This document shows, in pieces, positions 44,339-57,264 of a stretch of 64,000 nt of DNA. The translations under genes and the position numbers were made by a program. Origin of the DNA: Gigaspora rosea (Eukaryota > Glomeromycota > Glomeromycetes > Diversisporales > Gigasporaceae); contig QKWP01000232.1 of assembly GCA_003550325.1 (NCBI GenBank), positions 18,675 through 82,674 on the forward strand. Direction: 5' to 3'. Under the pieces are notes generated by a model that was not told the origin of the DNA, ran no database searches, and was given only the letters and a program-made list of their open reading frames with translations. Numbering within the stretch: the stretch's first letter is position 1; every line of letters starts with the position of its first letter.

Positions 44339-45595
44339 ATCATGACCCGAGTCGGTATTATCTGACCCGTGTCAGAGATCTACCCCGTGCCCAACCCTAC
44401 TACGATAATTACACGTTCAAAAATCGTGATTACTAAACGTGATTGCTAATAAACACGTTGGCAAAAAAAGATATAAACAATAAACACGTTGACAAAAAAA
44501 GATATAAACAATAAATACGTTAAATAAACACGTCAATGAAAAAAGATATAAGATCTGATATATAAGGTCATCTTTTTTTTTCCTCTAACCTCATTATTCC
44601 CTATTTTTGCATTTTCTTCTTCCGTTTTTTTAACTTTTTATTTTTTATTTTTAGTTTGCTTCATCTTCTCTCCATGACATCCAGCTTTTTTAACTTCCCC
44701 ACGGTATGGTTTTTACTCTAACTCAAAGAGATTAACTTGAGTTAAAGCTAGATGAAATACTTCGGTATTGATGATTCGAAGAACAACCCGCTCTTAAGCT
44801 GGGAACTGTGCCACGACTACTACTGGTGGAAAGAGAGATGGGTTGGGGTTTGCCTTCCCAACCAACAAGATACACCTCTTCGTGGTGATTGGGACAAGTA
44901 GAAGCTATCGCTTTGAAACTAAGTTATCTTGAAAAATTTGTCTGTCGGGTGATTCACTGGGTTCGATTCCCGGCAACGACCTTACATTGTTTTGTTCGTT
45001 CTATTATTTTTTAAGTTTATATTAATTATAAAGATTATTATTTTTTAAAGTAAAAATTTTTTTTAAATTGAATATTAAATGTAATATAAGAATAGAGTTA
45101 AATAGATTTCGAAAATATATACGCTGTAAAATAAATATGCAATCAAAATCTTTGTATAATTTTTACAAGTAATAAAATATTGACATAAATTAAACCGAAT
45201 TTCATATTATTGAACTGGCAAAATTGAATTATACATATTTAAAAGTTAACTGTTAATAAACTATTGATTATACTATTCTTTGTAAATACTTTGCGTCGTA
45301 AAACCAGTAAAATACTAAATAACTCATTGAAAAAACGTTTTTAAAATTAAGGATGCTCTCAAGCATCTAAGATTAATAGTATAAATTATTCGGTTCATTA
45401 TCGCGATAAAAAAAAAATGGTCAAAGACCATTTTTTTATCAGCATGAATCTTTGGCAAAATTACCGTAAGGACATATATGATAATAATCATGACGTATCT
45501 AATCACTTTATAATGTAATCATTAAATCTATTTATTTAAGAGATTCACTATAGATAAACAGCATAAAATTTGCCTAATAGTTTAGACAGAATGTT
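44339..45595. repeat. Right arm of the long inverted duplication
   Basis: Inverse counterpart of 37015-38475. It carries the GC-rich block with the tRNA-like end at 44706-44990, a single ATCGCGATAA copy near 45405, and the ATGCTCTCAAGCATCT word at 45346. It diverges from the left arm beyond about 45595. Confidence 0.75.
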
Positions 45596-45599
45596 AATC

Positions 45600-47800
45600 G
45601 TTAGCCCAAGATTTTCGTGTAGAGCCATCGTGTGATTTGTTACATTTTCAAAAACTACATATGTATATTGTTTTTTTGAATAAACACTTACATCCCGGTA
45701 ATTTAACACGTAAATGGATACTATTGATAATAAATGTGTACTTTGTTTTTGAATCAACTTATCCCTGGTAATTTAACATGTAAGTGAAAGAACAAAGAAG
45801 TAATATTTAATAGAGAATTCTATATAGATGTATAACAGTATCGAATCGAATTTTAAATTAAAAAAAAAAAAATTTATTTGAAATTTTTTGAAAATAAACT
45901 TAAAATTCGGGTATCGGAACTCCTTTTAAAATTTGACGGGAACCAATTTAATGACCTTATCTCCAAAATGGCCAATTTGTGAATTAAAATTTATAAATAA
46001 ATCATATCCTCTTCCATATCAGAAATTATCTGGTATAATTTCTTTGCATGGATAACATAGTCAACCGGTGCTATAAACATTGAACACTGCTTCGTTCTTC
46101 GTAAGTATTTTCAATTATGTAAGTATCAGTTTTTGCACGACATTTAAGCATAGTAATTATTCTAGCTAAAGTCAATATAGCGAGCATGTTCAAAGAACTA
46201 TGCTAGATCCTTTGAATATTCGAGTATCCATCCAGATAATTACCGTTTCTCATTACTTCATTACGAAATCTGGTTATGAGTACTCGTCAATTGATCATTT
46301 TAAAAATTTAGAATTTGTGAATAGTGCTTGTTGAAAAATCGTAAGTAATTCATTCGTTCATTCGTTCGGTGCACCAAACCGGAAGGCTAAAAATAATAAA
46401 GAAATGACAGCGTTAGTGGGATGCAAAATCAAATAATAATATAATGGAAAGTTTTAAAATTAACACCAAGCTTCAAGTAAACTATTTAATTAAATGATAT
46501 ACCTGTGTGAAATTATTTAGAATGATTTATTTCATTTTCGATCAAGTTTCGAATGCTCTTATTTAAACACATTGTTAATTATGTTTTAAACATTAAAAAA
46601 GGTTTTGTTTCTTGAAACATATGAACCAGAACGGCTTTTTTATTTGAGATTCGCAATTTCAAATCGACTTTTTATTTATTTCCAAAATATATTAATTTTG
46701 AAATGCCCCATTGTACTGTATTATGCTCCGGACTTTAAACATTTCACGTTTTCCTAGTTTAATTTATAACTAGCTAATAGATCATCTTCCACTACCCACG
46801 TGCTATAAAAATCTAATATAATATTTGGATTTTTGAAAAGTAGATAAAACTTTATATTAAATTAGTAAAACTTATATTATATTTACTATCTTTGTTAGAG
46901 ATATTCTCAAGGTATATATTACTAAAAAAATAGTGACGTTTTATAGGATGGAGCAGCATGGTGGGCTTTCATTGTAATTGGATAATTTTGTAGATTATTT
47001 TGTTACATAGAAACAATATTATTGGTTAATTGAAATTGTTTACAAAGATTTATTTTGTATGAATAATTAACATAAAATTTTAAAATAGTATGCAATTTAA
47101 GACTATTATACAAAAATCTAAGGTTTTATTAAAAGATACTATTGTACAAATTTTAAAAAACAATGAAAAAAAATAAAAGTTAAAAAACAAATAAAATAAA
47201 TAATAAAACTTATTAAAAAAGACAATAAAAATGTATTAAAAAATCTTTAATTTTATATTAGTTAATTACAGTAATATAGTAATTCAAATAGATTTAATTT
47301 TAATTCTAAAATATAGATACAAGCATTTTTACTTTTGGTTTAAACTTATTTTTAACTTTAGAAATATACTTTTTTTATTATTTTCTAAATGCTTGCTATT
47401 AAAAGATTGATTCATAGTATATATTTAGAAAGATTTAATTGTAATTGTAGATTTGGTACTATGGTTTAATTATTTATAAAGTTTACAAGTCATGTTTTAT
47501 TGTTTTGTATTACTATTTTACTAGTTATTTAACTATTTGATTTTTAATATGTATTTGTTTTTGAAAAAAATAAATAAATATAATAAAATAGATTAGTGAA
47601 TAAAAACTTTTTGAAAAACTGTTATTTGTTAAGTTTAATAGATTGTAAGTTTTATATTTACGTTTATTTGCTAAATTGAAACATTCAAACATACTTTTTA
47701 TTTTAATTTTTGAATTATTTTATAGATTATTAAATTATTTTTATAGTATATAAAGCAAAATATAAACTTTTGAATTATTTTGTTTTATATTTTTTGAATT
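45600..47800. other. AT-rich stretch without recognisable genes
   Basis: Only short frames interrupted by stops are present on both strands, and no intron-exon pattern could be built. Near 45900-46350 base composition is a little less extreme, but no domain or motif is readable. Confidence 0.6.
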
Positions 47801-47805
47801 TATAT

Positions 47806-47971
47806 GGGGCATGCTATTTATTACGTGATTTTTACCACGGATGCATGGTCAGAGGTAGTGATCACGTCTATATATTATATTAATCAATCAGAATTAGATA
47901 AAGTGATCACACCATACATGGATAGGGATGGCTACTAAGTAAAAAATATCACATGATAAATGGTATGCCCC
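47806..47971. mobile_element. 166-bp MITE, 3-bp TAT duplication
   Basis: The ends GGGGCATGCTATTTATTACG and the complement of ATGATAAATGGTATGCCCC pair with few mismatches, with TAT outside both (47803-47805, 47972-47974). Inside, GTGATCAC-type words recur. It is related to the element at 19579-19747. Confidence 0.75.
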
Positions 47972-48046
47972 TATTTGTGGTTTAGAATTTAATTTTGCAA
48001 CAAAAAATTATTACTTTAATAAGACTTTTTTATAAGAAGATAATTT

Positions 48047-48298
48047 TTAAAAATAAATCAATTTCTCTTTTATAAAATCTTTGTAATAATTATTTGATTC
48101 ATGAAGCAATTTAAGCACAATAGGAATACTTGAATTTTGACTTTTATTAATCCATATAGCATCATATACAGTTGCAAATCCACTTTTATCTATTCCAAAA
48201 ATATTTTGAAAATCATCATAAAGAAACTGCGATAACTGATATTTATTTTCTGTCAATATTTTTTTCAATTTCAAGATTATACTGCTATTTAGATTCAT
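48047..48298 (-). pseudogene. Protein-kinase N-lobe fragment
   Basis: The 83-aa frame reads SQFLYDDFQNIFGIDKSGFA, TVYDAIWINKSQN, then IVLKLLHESNNYYKDFIKEK. This corresponds to the glycine-rich loop and the VALK strand of the tyrosine-kinase-like kinases that are abundant in these fungi. One glycine position of the loop is altered (DKSGFATVY, where DKGGFGTVY is usual). Nothing of the catalytic loop or DFG motif follows in the remaining minus-strand sequence. It is a gene fragment, probably left by repeat activity. Confidence 0.65.
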
Positions 48299-48599
48299 TT
48301 GATGCTAGAAGGGCCCACCACCTATAGTACCAGATTATAGAACCTTAGTAGTTTTAATCTTGTCTATAAAAAAAAATAATCGAATAAACACTTACCTAAA
48401 TCTAAACTCGGAACAGTGATAGCAAAAATTCTTGCATCGTGAAGATCTAGAAGCATAAATTGTGAAAAAGAACAGATTGGTAAATGGACTAAAAAGGTGA
48501 AAAAAAACAAAATAGAAATACTGTAAACTGCCATATAAAAGACCTGGACTAGTACATGGTGTAGTATTTTTGCTATTACATCGGCAAATTTTATATATA

Positions 48600-49400
48600 G
48601 ATATATATATATCAATTATCAACACCCCTATCGATTACTATCGATAGTGATAGTAATCGATTATTATCCAGTTAATACCCTATCGATTACTATCGATAGT
48701 AATAGTAATCGATATATATCCGGTTATATTGAATATGATATCAATTAATAATTATTATATTCACATAATCATGCTTTTTGAACATTTTACAGGTTTTCGC
48801 AAGTTTTCGCAATTTAATTATAAATTTTTTTTTATTTATTATTATTATATAATATTTTAATTTATTAAATATACAATAATCACAAGTTTTCGCTATTTAA
48901 TATAAAATTTTATTTTTTTATTATATATTATATTTTAAATATTACATATATTATATATTATTATAAAAAAAATGACAAAAAAATAAATCCAAAAAAAACG
49001 AAACCAAAAAAAATTAAAAAAATGAAACCAAAAAAAATAAACTATTATATTCTTTATATTCGCTCATATTCGCTTATATTCGTTTATATTTGCTTATATT
49101 CGCTACTTCTTGCAAAGTCCCAGAAAGTTAGGTCGTTTTCTTGCAAAGTTCCGAAAGAAGTAAGGAATAAATAAAATAAAATAAAATAAAAAAAATAAGT
49201 AAAAAAAAAACAAACAAAAAACAAAAAACAAACCCGAAAAAATAACAAAAAAAACAAAAACGAAAAAAAATAAACTATTATATTTCGCCCATATTCGCTT
49301 ATATTCGATTATATTCGTTCATATTCGTGACTTCTTGCAAAGAATTGGTGTTCTTGTAAAGTGCCGGAAAGTCAAGTCGTTTTCTTGCAAAGTTTCGAAA
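48600..49400. repeat. Satellite block, mirror of the 1-975 region
   Basis: It starts with two 58-bp copies of CTATCGATTACTATCGATAG (48629 and 48688) and passes into TTTTCGCAAGTTTTCGCAATT and an AT-rich stretch. From about 49050 come TATTCGCTTATATTCG repeats joined by A-rich linkers. The order and motifs are those of 1-975 read on the opposite strand. Similar TTTCGCAA blocks lie at 59580-59725. Confidence 0.7.
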
Positions 49401-50340
49401 GAAGTAAAGGATAAATAAAATAAAATAAAGTTAAAAAAATAAGTAAAAAAAAAAGAAAACAAACAAAAAACAAAAATGTAAGCAAACTAAATAAAAAAAT
49501 AAACAAAGCTCCAAATCTCCATTTCGAGTTTATGTTTTGCAATTCAGAAATCGTCGAAGGTTTTCGCAAAGTGCCAGAATAAAATAAATTAATAAAAATA
49601 AAAACAAAAACAAAAAACATGAAACGAAAAAATAAATAAAACAAGACCCTTGCGAAAACTTGCGAATACTTGCGAAAACTTGCATTCTTGAACGTTCGAA
49701 ATTGCTAGAGAAAGGTGTTGTGTGTTCTTGCAAAGTGTCGAAAGGCTGAGTTGGCTTGCGCTAAGTACCGAAAAGTTACTGGATTTCTTGCAAAGTGCTA
49801 GTGGTAAAGTGTAGAAATAAAATAAAAAAATTAAAAAATAAAAAAAAATATATATATAAAAAAAAACAAAACGTAACTAAACAAAACAAAACGAAACTAA
49901 ACGAAACTAAATGAAACAAAAGGAAAACGAAGAAACAATGTAAAATTGATAGAAGATCGAAATTATAAACAAAAAAAAATAAACAAAGATCTAATCTGAT
50001 CTTGTGGTACAATCATCAAAAATCATCGAAACATTTCGAAAATATTAGTCAAACGCGTCCTTGATATGATCCAGGTTACAGATCGTCCTAAATATTAAAA
50101 AAAAAAGAAAGAGAAAAAAAAAGAGAGAAAAAAAAAAAAAGAGAGAGAGAAAAAAAAAAGAGAAAAAAAAAGAGAAAGAAAAAAAAGGAAGAGAGGGTAA
50201 AAGGGAGAGGTGGTAAAAATTGGCCAAAACGGCTTTTTTTTTTCCTATGCCAGTTTTCTTTACTTTGTTTTTCTCTTTATTTTTAACATACTTTTTTTTG
50301 AAATTTTTTTTTTTTTTTTTTTTTTACCCGGTGATCTGGG
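49400..50340. repeat. A-rich repeats with TGCGAAAACTTGCG words and a polypurine tract
   Basis: Repeats of CTTGCAAAGTGCCGAAAG with A-rich spacers run to about 49800. A nearly pure purine tract (AGAGAAAAAAAA-type) spans 50095-50200. The T-rich minus-strand frames here are translations of these tracts and not genes. The tract plus the following GGTAAAAATTGGCCAAAACG matches 12790-12940 in inverse orientation. Confidence 0.7.
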
Positions 50341-50358
50341 ATGAAATTTTTGTAACGT

Positions 50359-50464
50359 GGTCAAAACACTGTGTAATCGTTAAAGATCTGTTAATCGTTA
50401 TATATCGTTGTGGTCAAAACACTGTGTAATCGTTAAAGATCTGTTAATCGTTATATATTGTTTT
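50359..50464. repeat. Two-copy 53-bp tandem repeat
   Basis: GTGGTCAAAACACTGTGTAA and the following CGTTAAAGATCTGTTAATCG are repeated at 50359 and 50412 with a single difference. They are followed by further ATATATCGATT-type palindromic words up to 50635. Confidence 0.85.
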
Positions 50465-51028
50465 AAATAATTCCGATTATAATCGATTTGTAGATATATA
50501 ACGATTTAATATAAAAATGATATATATCGATTTAGATATATATCGATTTTTATCCAGTTAATCGATATATAGCGATATTTTATAATCGATATAAAACGAT
50601 TAAGTGTTATATATCGATCAATATCTATATATAAAATTTCCTGATGTAGAAAATAATTTTTTTCATTTATAGTGGGCAGCCTAGATATTTAAAAAAAACT
50701 GCACTTGGTTATTGTAGATTTTGAGTTTCATGCCCGAGTCTAGTACATAGAGGTCTTGTATACAGCAGTTTATAGTATTTACTGGATTTGAAAAGAATGA
50801 AAAAACCCTAAGTTGTACTAAAAAGGATGAAAGAAAGGTAAATAAAAAAAAAATTAGTAAATAAAATGCAGCAAAACAAAGATGTAAGATGATCTTGTAT
50901 CACTTATCTATTAGCATCTGGTAGGCGATGTCGTTCAACCTTGCATCAGCAATCAGATAGATATATGAGCTTTAGTCATATAATTTTCTTGCTCTTTGAT
51001 TGGTCCAAGAGGCCAAAGATATATAAAC

Positions 51029-51054
51029 TAGGCATCTCTAGTTAGAGATGCCTA
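51029..51054. repeat. 26-bp palindrome
   Basis: TAGGCATCTCTA and its exact complement flank a two-base centre. It could form a 12-bp hairpin. No gene lies next to it, and its role is unknown. Confidence 0.7.
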
Positions 51055-51059
51055 GAAAT

Positions 51060-54000
51060 TCCCTATATTTTTTGTTTATTTTATAAAAAAATTTTATTTT
51101 TATTATATTAAAAAATTTTATTTAATTTGAATTAATAGTATTTAAAAAAAAATTAAAAAAAAGTTAAAACTTAAAATTTTTGTTTTTATAAATTCTTTAA
51201 TTAATTATTGTCACAGATTATAATTTAAAATGAAATCTACATTCTATACTTAACCTGCTAGCCTTCTAAAACTCATTAATACTTGTTTATTATAATTTAT
51301 TTTAAAACTAACCCTAACTTTAAACCCCTAACCCTAAAAAATGCACCCAAAAAAAATTAGTTTTTGAGATTTTATACTATAATTTCATTTTAATCTGGAT
51401 TTCATTATAATTTGTTACGATTATTAATTAAAACTGTATCAAATTTTTAAAATTTCATAAAATTTTAATCAATAGATATTAAAATATTAAAAACAAAATG
51501 CAGACAATTATGTATCAAATTTATTAAAACTCTAAAAATAAAATTAAATAACTTGTTTTATTATACAAGTATATGATCTAAAAATAATATACTATAATTA
51601 TTAAAAAATAAAATTTCATATAAAAAATCAAGAACAATAAATTAATAAGTAGATTTTAGTATCATAAACCAAGTTTTTAAATGTGAAATTATTTTTGTTA
51701 CTCTCTTACTATATACATTATCAAAAAGTTTGTTTATTTTATTTCTAGATAAACCTTTTTACATTTTCTGATTTCAAAATTTCAAAACAAAAATAAACTT
51801 TTCAAACTTTTACTTATTTTCAAAATAAAAATAGAACTTTTCAAGCTCTTATTTATTTCAAAATAAATTAACTCTAAATAAAACCCCTATTACTGTATTA
51901 TAATTTTTAATTTAATTAAAGTATATATATACTATATATATTATATATCAAAAATTTTTTATTTTTTTTTAATTTAATAAAAAAAAATAAATTTATAGCA
52001 AAATTTATTTGAAAAGAATTACAGTATTTTAACCACTATACTGTATACTGTATACTGTAATACTTATGTTGTAAGTGTGGAATTTCCTAATTAAATTAGG
52101 ATATGATAAGATCAGCCCAAAATAATGGTTTTAAAATTCCGAATCCACTTATATTCCGTTTCCACGTACAACATATGTGTATGAGTTGCTGACCTGTTAT
52201 CGGGCTTTCAAAATATTTTGTACCGTACAAAATCAATTTAATATAATTGACCATAAATTCTATACAATTTAGAAGAACACCAGTTGTATATATATTATTT
52301 ATTTATTTATTTATCACATTAAACGGATCCAAGGAAATGTACAAAAATTATGTAAAAATTATCATATTAAATAACAACTTTAACCACATGCGGAATTTAG
52401 TCGGTAACCATCTTTGACGCATATTTACAGTATAAAATATCATGAATAAATAATTAAGAGATGAATTTAAGGAATTATATGAAAAAGAAATAACAGCACT
52501 CATACCTTGTGTAGCGTAGATTCGAAACTGCCATTTAATATAAAAGCGAAATAAGTTGCTGTAAAAAAAAAAATAAAGGATTTATTCTCGGGAATTATTG
52601 GTTTATTCTTAAAAAAAGATTATTATCCATACTGAAAATTAGGTATTCCGGAGATTTTTATTCGTTAGAGTGTTATAATAAAATATAATAAACTCTTACT
52701 GCATGTGATTTCTATTTTTATCAAGGTCGTTACCATAACATTTAAAAGTCTCACATTTAAAAAATGATAAGGCATAACGATAAAAAAAAAATAAAAAATT
52801 CACATTTAAATAAATACATTTAAATACAGAAATTGGGAAATATTTTTACATTCTTTATATCTGCGAATTTAAGACCAGAGAAAGAAAATTCAATTAGGAC
52901 ATCGATTTATATAACGGAGTAAAAAATTTTTTTCCGAGATGTGTACAGTGCTCGTATTACATATTGAGAAATACTGAGAAACATTAAGAAATTTAAGAAA
53001 TTCCAAATAAAATAGGCTCTTTATATTGTAATCGAATTGTTTAATGTTAAGTTACAAAATATTAAATCTTTTTATAGAAAAAATGTCGATGATATTAATT
53101 CGATTATATTATACTAATTAAAAAAATTCACTAATGTTCTGCAAATAATTCTTACATCCGATAATAATAATTTAAAATTAATGTTGCATCAATTATCATT
53201 ATGAAAAATCGATGACGATTTAAAATTAGATGAGAATTAGTGATGGGGATCACTGATATTGCAGTATTGAAATTGAAACAATTGAACTAAAGATACATAT
53301 TAAGTCTTAAAAATTTAAAAATTATATAAATTATATATATAATATATATTTATTAAACTATATACAACGATATACAACTATATACTGTATTTTGAACATT
53401 TTGAACATGTACAGTACGTAATTCGAAAAATATTTCTACCTATGTCATACTAATCATACTAATTAATTGTGATTCGAATATTTGGAAAAAAATATGGGCA
53501 CTCTCTACAGGTGCAATAGCTGCACACACCTTTCAATTCGTACTTATAATCGGTTCTCGAGAGTGCATCGAGGGAGGTTTGGCTATATCACTATATCACG
53601 TGTGATTATAGTGATTATACGCTTTTAAGTGGTACTATACAATCGAATGTTCGGATGCATTAACATTTATTAATACTTGTCCACCCAAATTTATTCATAT
53701 ATATGTCATAATACCGTAATATTATCCAATTACTGTACAGATTATATCGTTATTAAATTTATCGTTGTTTAATTCATTTAAAAAAAAAAAAAAAAAAAAA
53801 AAAATATATACGTATAAATCTATAAATCTATAAATACTATAAATAATATTACTACATCAGTACAACTTTAATTCTGTAATTATTTATAGATTATTGATCA
53901 CGCTTGCCAAGCTTCCCAAGCTTTTGTAAAGAAAAAGAAATTTTATCTTTTTAATAAATAATAATACAATTTTTGCCTATTCTCGGATGAATTTTATCTA

Positions 54001-54072
54001 TTATCTTAACTAAAATTTTATACACACGTTAAATTTCTCATTTTTTTGATTTTCGCCAAGCTCGTAAGGTAA
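51060..54072. other. AT-rich intergenic stretch
   Basis: No gene is seen. A short CCCTAA-type word group (51305-51340) and a 24-base A-run (53780-53803) are the only notable simple sequences. The last 300 bases should hold the promoter and leader of the UBL3-like gene. Confidence 0.55.
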
Positions 54073-54993
54073 ATGACTCACCCCGAAGCTCAATCACCAG
54101 TAACCCAAGTCAGCAATAACGCAGACACTTCATTGCCAACAATTCATAATCGAATGTCCACAGTTCAAACCTCCACAGCACAATCTGAAATCATAAATTC
54201 AAGTTCTGGTGGCGATTCAACAACGTCGTCGTCTTTACCTTCAAATGTCTCTCAACATGACACTCCATTAGTCGAGACAAATAACCCTGAACTAGGGAAT
54301 AAGATCAGCTTAACTTTACTTTTGGTTTCAGGAAAGCGACATACCTTCCTCTTTGACCCTAGTTATACTGTTGCTATGGTCAAAAAACAAGTTTTTAATG
54401 ACTGGCCTGAAGGTAATAAAATAGTCGGATCAATTGGTTTATTTTTTTTTTGTGCAAATCGTCAATTACGTTAAAAATATTGTCAACTTTTTTTTGTTTC
54501 TCGAAAATTTTATAATTAAACAAAAAAAATTATTTATTTCTTAGCTTAATTATTCATTCATTCAATATTATTTATAGAATGGGCTGAAGAAACCGTTCCA
54601 TCCGTTTCAGGTCTGAAGATTGTCTATCTCGGTCGAGTTTTAGATGATGGAACTACTCTTGAAGGTAAGCTTTTCATTAAATTTTCATTCATCAATATGT
54701 TTAAATATATGTCATGCATATATATCGATGTCAATAGCTATATCTGTGCTTATTTTTTTTTTTTTATCATGATTTATTTACCTCTTAGCCAACAAAATTC
54801 AACGAGGACAATCAATCATTATGCACCTAGCAATCAAAAATTCTATACCATCGGATAATGACGGTTTGTTAGCCATTCCATATGAAGTTGCTGCTAAAAA
54901 ATATTATTACATATTTTTAAACTATTGCTTCGATCAATTATAGATCCAAAATCTACAGAGAATGCTCCAAAATGTCATTGCACGATACTATGA
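54073..54993 (+). CDS. UBL3: Membrane-anchored ubiquitin-fold protein (UBL3/MUB type)
   Basis: Four exons (54073-54412, 54578-54664, 54789-54863, 54944-54993) total 552 nt and encode 183 aa, with GT-AG introns. Residues 1-75 are a Ser/Thr/Asn-rich tail. The ubiquitin fold starts at KISLTLLLVSGKRHTFLF (77-94) and continues VKKQVFNDWPEEWAEE, GLKIVYLGRVLDDGTTLEAN and QSIIMHLAIK. The protein ends CHCTIL, a CaaX box with Leu last, which predicts geranylgeranylation of the last cysteine and attachment to the plasma membrane or endomembranes. Animal UBL3 and plant MUB proteins share this plan; UBL3 has been linked to protein sorting into vesicles. There is no C-terminal Gly-Gly, so it is not a conjugated ubiquitin. 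The N-terminal tail is longer than in animals. Confidence 0.93.
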
Positions 54994-54999
54994 CATATT

Positions 55000-57240
55000 T
55001 GGCAAAATTTTTTTATTCTTTCATGCTTATGTGGCATATTCTGGACCTTATATCTCCTACTTTAATGCTATCATAATTTAAATTTTTTTCCCTCTAACTA
55101 GTGACAAACTAGTGACACAAATTGCTGGATTAGCTTGACTCATGGATAATGTTGATTAATGTTGTGCCAATTCTTCAGCTTTGCTAATCAAGCTGAGCTA
55201 TTATAAGCCGACCAACTTCAAGCCATGCCAAAATCCATTTTACTCTAATCAAAATCTAATTTTTGCTAAACCAAGCCACTGTTTATAGATAGTCGATTTG
55301 ACATTTTTTTTTCTATAATTTAACCACATTCAAATTGCAAATGCATGTTAAATTGTTTATTTAAATTTTTAAAAAAAAACATTTCTAGTTTTGAATTATA
55401 TTATGTATATATATGTATATATATACATATATATTTATACACATTTGTATATACACATATTATTAAAAATAAAAAAATTTTTTTTTTTGGCTGTGTTGGA
55501 TAATATATATATATTATGGTACAGTAGTTATATAACAAAATTTAGTAGCTTAATATTTATTTTTAAATGTATTAATAAACTAGTATTAATTTGTTAAATA
55601 GTTTAAATTTGTTGCTTGTGGCTTGGTTTACTATTTTTTATATACTGTAGTATAACTTAGTAGTTATATAACAAAATTTAATATATTAGTTTATTTATTT
55701 TTTAAATATATATTTCATATATGCATATTATTAATAAACTACAATAGTATTAATTTGTTAAATATGTATAGTAGTTTAAGATTAATAGTGGTAGATAACT
55801 TAGAAACTAGTAAATAAATCAAAAAATAAATTGAAAAAAAACTAATATTTTAATTTTTTTTACAAATCTTATAGAAAATAAAAGCAAAATTTAGAATAAT
55901 TTTTTTAATATCTATTTTTTCTAAATTAAATTTTCAAAGAACCAAATTTAAATAAAAAAGCCTTATATTAATATAAAGAGTATTGCTAATCTTAACAAGC
56001 TGTGAAATTCACAGCCCTGCATTTGCCAATCAAAATTGCAGAATTAGCACGATCTGCAAATTTTTTGTTAATAAAAACAAAGTTTTTTTTACGAAAAAAT
56101 CAAAAAATTACTTATAACGCAAAATTTAGCTTATGAAACTACTACTTTTTATGCGAAAAAAAAATTCCTTGCTAAATTTTACTATAAAGGTTGCTATTTT
56201 TATAACTTTAACACTAACCCTAACCCTAACTTAAATAGAAAACTTTTTTGAAACGGGATGTGAATTTCACAGCCTGTAAATCAAAGTAATTTTCTATAAA
56301 ACAAAATATTATACTTACAAAAATTATAAAAAATAATAACTAAAAAATATAATACTTTTTTTTGAACAAGCTTTTTTTTAATTTCTAGTTCTGTAATTAA
56401 AAAGATTAAACTAATAAAATTCTAAATTAAGGGTAGGATGAATGTAGATCATTTTCATATAGGATCGTCGTGCAAAAAAAATTTTACTTATGTTTCACAA
56501 ATATGCTACTGATAAAACTTTTTTTAATAGCGATCAATTTTATCTAAAAATTTGTGGCGTGTAGGTCAAATCCTTTTATTTATGGTAGTAAACTTTAAGC
56601 CATTGTACCATTTTAAAAAAACCTATATGTATATATTGTAAAATTTGCCTAAGTTACCTGAAATTTGTCTAAGTAGTACAAAGATTTTTTTATTCGATCG
56701 GCGTTCTTAGAATAAATGATCATCCAATCAAAATTGATTACACTACAGCACTAGACTCATTATACATATACAGATATAGCGATAGAAAACAAGCAGAAAA
56801 GAGAAAATATTCACATGCCAATTCCACTTTCCTATTCAAATTCAACAAAAGTTTGAAGAAAAAGAGCATTAGTCTCAAAAAAAATAAAAATAAAAAACTA
56901 CAAAAAAAAAAAAAGAATTTTTAATATTTACCAGCTATTCGATTCATATTTATTAGAGTAATTCTTATTTTAAAAGCAATTTCTATTTATTTTTAAAATA
57001 AGATGAACAAGCTAACTGCATATGAAGCAAAATTTTGTAAGAAATTTTTTTTGTTAAGACACACAGGGAAGCTTAATTAGTGAAATCATGAGATATCGCT
57101 CTTTTTTTAAAAAAAAATCTTTTACTGATCTTTCGTCTCCAAGAAACGAGCCAATACATATCGCGAGTCAATACGTATAGACAATTTGATTTCCACTAAT
57201 TCACAACGATCATATATTTCGAATCCATTTTCTACAATAT
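55000..57240. other. Repeat-rich intergenic stretch
   Basis: No gene is seen. 55990-56285 is bounded by the palindromic words GCTGTGAAATTCACAGCC and ATGTGAATTTCACAGCC, which may be the ends of an old MITE. CTAACCCTAACCCTAAC at 56214 is a short telomere-like word inside it. Imperfect AAGCCAAGCC-type words near 55200-55290 remain unexplained. Confidence 0.4.
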
Positions 57241-57264
57241 ATTTTGAAATTGCTCCCACATATT

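Noticed and set aside
49372..50429. Several Phe/Leu-rich open reading frames suggesting membrane proteins
   Set aside because: They are translations of A/T-rich and polypurine tracts, with no domain, intron pattern or conserved start.
56210..56232. Telomere repeat array (CCCTAA)
   Set aside because: Only two to three units are present here and near 18850 and 51310, each inside ordinary repeats. There is no array and no chromosome end.
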